A stretch of DNA of 59,536 nucleotides, from positions 1 through 59,536 of the forward strand of contig JAUVZY010000003.1 of the NCBI GenBank assembly GCA_030602315.1, written 5' to 3'. Source of the stretch: Pseudomonadaceae bacterium (GTDB lineage: Bacteria; Pseudomonadota; Gammaproteobacteria; Pseudomonadales; Pseudomonadaceae). Position numbers and translations under genes: made by a program. Below the pieces are notes generated by a model. It was given only the letters and a program-made list of their open reading frames with translations. It made no database searches and was not told where the DNA came from. Below are positions 56,570 through 59,536 of the stretch, in pieces; the stretch's first letter is position 1; each line of letters begins with the position of its first letter.

Positions 56570-59380
56570 ATGGTTCGGGTTCGCAATCTGGTGCTGGCCA
56601 TCGCGGCAGCAACGGCGCTGACTTCCAAGGCGTTCGCTCTGGGGCTCGGAGAGGTCAAGCTCCAGTCGTCATTGAATCAGCCGCTTGTTGCTGAGATCGA
56701 ACTCCTGGACACCAAAGGCCTGGGAATGGCCGAAATTATTCCGGGTCTGGCTTCGGTCGAGGATTTCAACAAGGTTGGCGTTGATCGTGCCTTCTTTCTG
56801 AATGACCTGAAATTCGAACCGATCAAGCGGCCGGACGGTCGACCGGTGGTTCGCGTGACGTCCACTCAGCCGGTGCGCGAGCCTTACCTCAACTTCCTGG
56901 TTGAAGTGATGTGGCCTAACGGTCGTCTGTTGCGTGAGTACACGCTGCTGCTCGATCCGCCACTGTATTCGCCGGAAACTGTTGCGCGCGTTGCCCCGCA
57001 GGTGCCTGCCGTGAGCCGTCTGTCTCCGCCGGCACCGGTAGCTCCGGCGCCCACACCTGGCGTTCGAGCTGCGTCCGTGGCGCCGTCCAGTGCGCCGGCT
57101 CCCTCTATTCCCTCCACGCCGACAGCTCCGGTGGCGGCGGCTCCGACCGTTCCTGCCAGCGCGGACGACACCTATCGGGTGACTGCGCGTGACACCTTGT
57201 GGGAAATTGCCCAGCGGTCCCGTCAGGGCGGTAGCGTTCACCAGGCGATGCTGGCGATTCAGGATCTGAATCCTGATGCATTTGTCGATGGCAATATCAA
57301 TCGTATGAAGAGCGGACAGGTGCTTCGCCTGCCGACCGCTGAGCAAATCAATAGCCGCACGCAGTCCGAAGCGCTTGCCGCCGTAGCCGAGCAGAATGCG
57401 GCCTGGCGCCAAGGGCGCAGCGTTCCGGCCCAGGCTCCGGCAACCGGTACGCGCCAACTGGATGCGACCCGTCGCGAGAGCGCAGATGCTGCGCCGACCC
57501 GTCGTGACCAGCAGGACAGCCTGCGTCTGGTGGCTGGTGATAGCGGACGTGCGACCGAGGGCAGCGAAAAGGGCAGCGATAGCGCCGAAAGCGTAACCGC
57601 GCTCAAGGATCGACTGGCGCTGACCCAGGAAAACCTCGATTCGAGCCGCCGGGAGAACGTCGAGCTGCGCGAGCGCCTGGAGGATCTGCAGGCTCAGCTT
57701 GAAAAACTGCAGCGGCTCATGCAGCTCAAGGATGATCAGCTGGCTCAGCTGCAACAGCAGCTCGCCCAGGCGGAAGGCGATGGCGCAGGCCAGGCTGTCG
57801 CCGAGCGTTCTGCTCAAAGCCCTGCGGCGGTCGTTGAGCCCGAGCCATCCAACGACACTTCGGTATCTTCGGCTGCAGATCAGCGTGCAGTGGCCCCAGT
57901 GGTAGAACCGCAAAGCCCTGTCGCACCTGCGGCCAGTCAGCCCGCCGCACCGGCAGTGGCTCCGGCAGCCAAGCCCGAGCCGGTCAAGCCTGCACCTGCA
58001 CCAGCGCCGGCTGCTCCAGTGGATGAAGGGCTGCTTGGTAGCCTGCTTGCCAATCCTCTCATGCTGGCAGCTGGTGGTGGTGTGCTGGTGCTGCTCCTGG
58101 CGGGCCTGCTGATCCAGTCGCGTCGTAAGGCAATGGCCGAAGACGAGTTGGACGACGAGCTTCTCGCCGACCATCCGGCCGAGCAGGCGCACGCAACGCC
58201 GTTTGCTGTATCGCCAGAGATCGAGGCGCCGGCCTTCGACGAGCCGTCAACCGTCGCCGATAGCCAGAAGCCCGCGTCTGACGTGCTCCTCGAAGCTGAC
58301 ACCATGATTGCGTACGGTCGCCTCCCGCAAGCTGCCGAGCTATTGCAGGAAGCGATCAACAGCGAGCCGCAGCGCCGCGATCTGCGCCTGAAACTATTGG
58401 AAGTGCGGGCGGAAATGAGCGACAGCCACGCGTTCGCCCGCGAAGAGGCGGAGCTGCGGGAGATCGGTGGCAGTGATGCCGAGATCGACAAGCTCAAGAG
58501 CCGTTATCCGGCCATCGCTGGCGCTGCGCTGGCGGGTGCCGGAGCCATGGCTTCCGAGTTCGATTCGCTGAACTTCGATCTGCCAGCTGACGCCGAGTCG
58601 CCTGCTCAGGCTGCGGAAGAAGAGTTCGACTTCAGTCTCGATGATCTTGAATCGCAGCTTGGTGGTTTTGACGAGCCGGCTGAGCAGAGCGCCAGCGTGT
58701 CCAGTGAGGCTCAAGAGAGCGATTTCTCCTTCGACTTCCAGCTCGGCGAAGCGAAGGCAGAAGAGCCCAGCGAAACGCTGCCTGGCGAAGACCCGTTTGC
58801 CGGCTTCGATCTCGGTGCGGAACTGGATAGTGCTAGTGGGACCGTCGCTGAATCGGCAGAACCTGCAAGCGAAGTGGAAGAGTCCGACTTCAGCTTTGAT
58901 CTGGACAGCGAGTTGGCCTCGACGGATCGCGAGGAGGCTGTCGATTCACTGGACTTTGATTTCGCTGTGTCTGAGGAGTCCAAGCCTGAGGCGGAAAGCG
59001 CGCTGCCGATGGATTTCGATCTGTCGCTGGACGACGAGTTGCCGGCTGGCGCCGGCGAAGACTTCGCCGCTCAGCTGGGCGAGATGGATGCCGAGCTCGA
59101 GGAGCTTGCCCGTCGCGTCGATGAGCCGGCCAAGGAGCTGGAGTTTGCTGCGTCGGCCCCGGCGCAGAGCTCGGCTGCGGCGCTTGGCTCCGGTGAGCTG
59201 GACGAGGACTTCGGGTTCCTTGCAGGGACGGATGAAACGACCACGAAGCTCGACTTGGCGCGTGCCTATATCGAGATGGGGGATGCGGATGGGGCTCGCG
59301 ATATTCTCGACGAGATTCTCTCCGAAGGTAATGAATCGCAGCGGCAGGAAGCCCGTGAAATGCTAACGACGCTGAGTTGA
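56570..59380 (+). CDS. fimV: FimV polar hub/peptidoglycan-binding protein
   Basis: A 936-residue inner-membrane protein required for type IV pilus and twitching functions and polar organisation. Signal peptide 1-23 (ending AFA-LGLG), conserved N-terminal domain (LGLGEVKLQSSLNQPL), LysM at about 202-255 (YRVTARDTLWEIAQRSRQ), Pro/Ala linker, coiled coil (about 345-405), single membrane helix near 500-520 (LAAGGGVLVLLLAGLLIQ), then an acidic repeat-rich cytoplasmic part and the conserved C-terminal TPR-like motif LDLARAYIEMGD. ATG 56570 follows AACAGGGA. It lies before truA. Confidence 0.95.
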   Translation: MVRVRNLVLAIAAATALTSKAFALGLGEVKLQSSLNQPLVAEIELLDTKGLGMAEIIPGLASVEDFNKVGVDRAFFLNDLKFEPIKRPDGRPVVRVTSTQPVREPYLNFLVEVMWPNGRLLREYTLLLDPPLYSPETVARVAPQVPAVSRLSPPAPVAPAPTPGVRAASVAPSSAPAPSIPSTPTAPVAAAPTVPASADDTYRVTARDTLWEIAQRSRQGGSVHQAMLAIQDLNPDAFVDGNINRMKSGQVLRLPTAEQINSRTQSEALAAVAEQNAAWRQGRSVPAQAPATGTRQLDATRRESADAAPTRRDQQDSLRLVAGDSGRATEGSEKGSDSAESVTALKDRLALTQENLDSSRRENVELRERLEDLQAQLEKLQRLMQLKDDQLAQLQQQLAQAEGDGAGQAVAERSAQSPAAVVEPEPSNDTSVSSAADQRAVAPVVEPQSPVAPAASQPAAPAVAPAAKPEPVKPAPAPAPAAPVDEGLLGSLLANPLMLAAGGGVLVLLLAGLLIQSRRKAMAEDELDDELLADHPAEQAHATPFAVSPEIEAPAFDEPSTVADSQKPASDVLLEADTMIAYGRLPQAAELLQEAINSEPQRRDLRLKLLEVRAEMSDSHAFAREEAELREIGGSDAEIDKLKSRYPAIAGAALAGAGAMASEFDSLNFDLPADAESPAQAAEEEFDFSLDDLESQLGGFDEPAEQSASVSSEAQESDFSFDFQLGEAKAEEPSETLPGEDPFAGFDLGAELDSASGTVAESAEPASEVEESDFSFDLDSELASTDREEAVDSLDFDFAVSEESKPEAESALPMDFDLSLDDELPAGAGEDFAAQLGEMDAELEELARRVDEPAKELEFAASAPAQSSAAALGSGELDEDFGFLAGTDETTTKLDLARAYIEMGDADGARDILDEILSEGNESQRQEAREMLTTLS

Positions 59381-59381
59381 T

Positions 59382-59536
59382 ATGCAGGGCGAAAACCAAG
59401 TGGACCAAGCGGCAGCCGAGGAGGCTGCCGCTGGCGTTTTCAGAATCGCGCTTGGCGTTGAATACAAAGGGTCGCGCTACAGCGGCTTCCAGCGCCAGAA
59501 GGATGGTGTCCCATCCATCCAAGAGGCTTTGGAGCG
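59382..59536 (+). CDS. truA: tRNA pseudouridine synthase A, 5' part
   Basis: The first 51 codons of a TruA-type enzyme, which makes pseudouridine at positions 38-40 of tRNAs. After an acidic leader the frame reads RIALGVEYKGSRYSGFQRQ, the conserved N-terminal strand of TruA, then VPSIQEALE. It starts one base after the fimV stop and is cut by the window end. The fimV-truA order is usual in Pseudomonas. Confidence 0.92.
   Translation, partial: MQGENQVDQAAAEEAAAGVFRIALGVEYKGSRYSGFQRQKDGVPSIQEALE

Overview
The window is gamma-proteobacterial and clearly from the Pseudomonas lineage (Pseudomonas sensu lato; I cannot assign a species). The evidence is the right-hand 25 kb, which carries a recognisable Pseudomonas core order: gacA-uvrC-pgsA-tRNA-Gly-tRNA-Cys, rraA, crfX-cmpX-sigX-oprF, the SOS mutagenesis operon imuA-imuB-dnaE2, a PAS/GGDEF/EAL protein, a LysR regulator, leuC-leuD-leuB-asd-fimV and the start of truA. 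The left 34.3 kb is accessory DNA built from nested mobile elements.

Layout, left to right. (a) 1-391: unassigned DNA able to fold into stems. (b) 392-2352: an IS21-family element (istA, istB, 27-bp terminal inverted repeats). (c) 2353-7752: an ISL3/ISPpu12-type transposable element whose transposase is truncated and frameshifted. Its cargo survives: a lipoprotein signal peptidase, an apolipoprotein N-acyltransferase, a ZIP transporter, an HMA-CDF cation transporter and a divergent MerR/CadR-type regulator, ending in the element's terminal repeat. (d) 7786-13052: an island module with an XRE regulator and its operator, and a leftward run of DNA-processing genes (zinc-ribbon protein, DUF932 protein, YqaJ exonuclease, Cys-rich RDF-like protein, short RadC, two small membrane proteins). 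(e) 13211-17143: a two-gene Gabija anti-phage system (gajA, gajB), followed by an exonuclease remnant and a frameshifted tyrosine recombinase. (f) 18193-30808: a copper island with a leftward arm (copR-copS, cytochrome c, DUF305 protein, lipoprotein) and a rightward arm (YHS-type copper P-type ATPase, two small proteins, a defective IS110 inserted in a REP palindrome, a small exported protein, copA, copB, cytochrome c). (g) 30812-32464: an ATP-grasp-like protein of unknown role. (h) 32859-34094: a P4-type integrase at the island's right edge.

The accessory half therefore combines metal handling (divalent cations in the ISL3 element, copper in the island), phage defence and DNA-recombination functions. 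The core half combines global regulation (GacA), nucleotide excision repair, phospholipid synthesis, cell-envelope stress (SigX/OprF/CmpX), SOS-induced translesion synthesis and leucine/diaminopimelate synthesis. The main directly visible findings are the ISL3 element with paired lipoprotein-maturation genes and metal transporters, the Gabija pair, the IS110 copy splitting a REP arm with hairpins in its 5' non-coding end, and a LexA box followed by a small ORF overlapping imuA.
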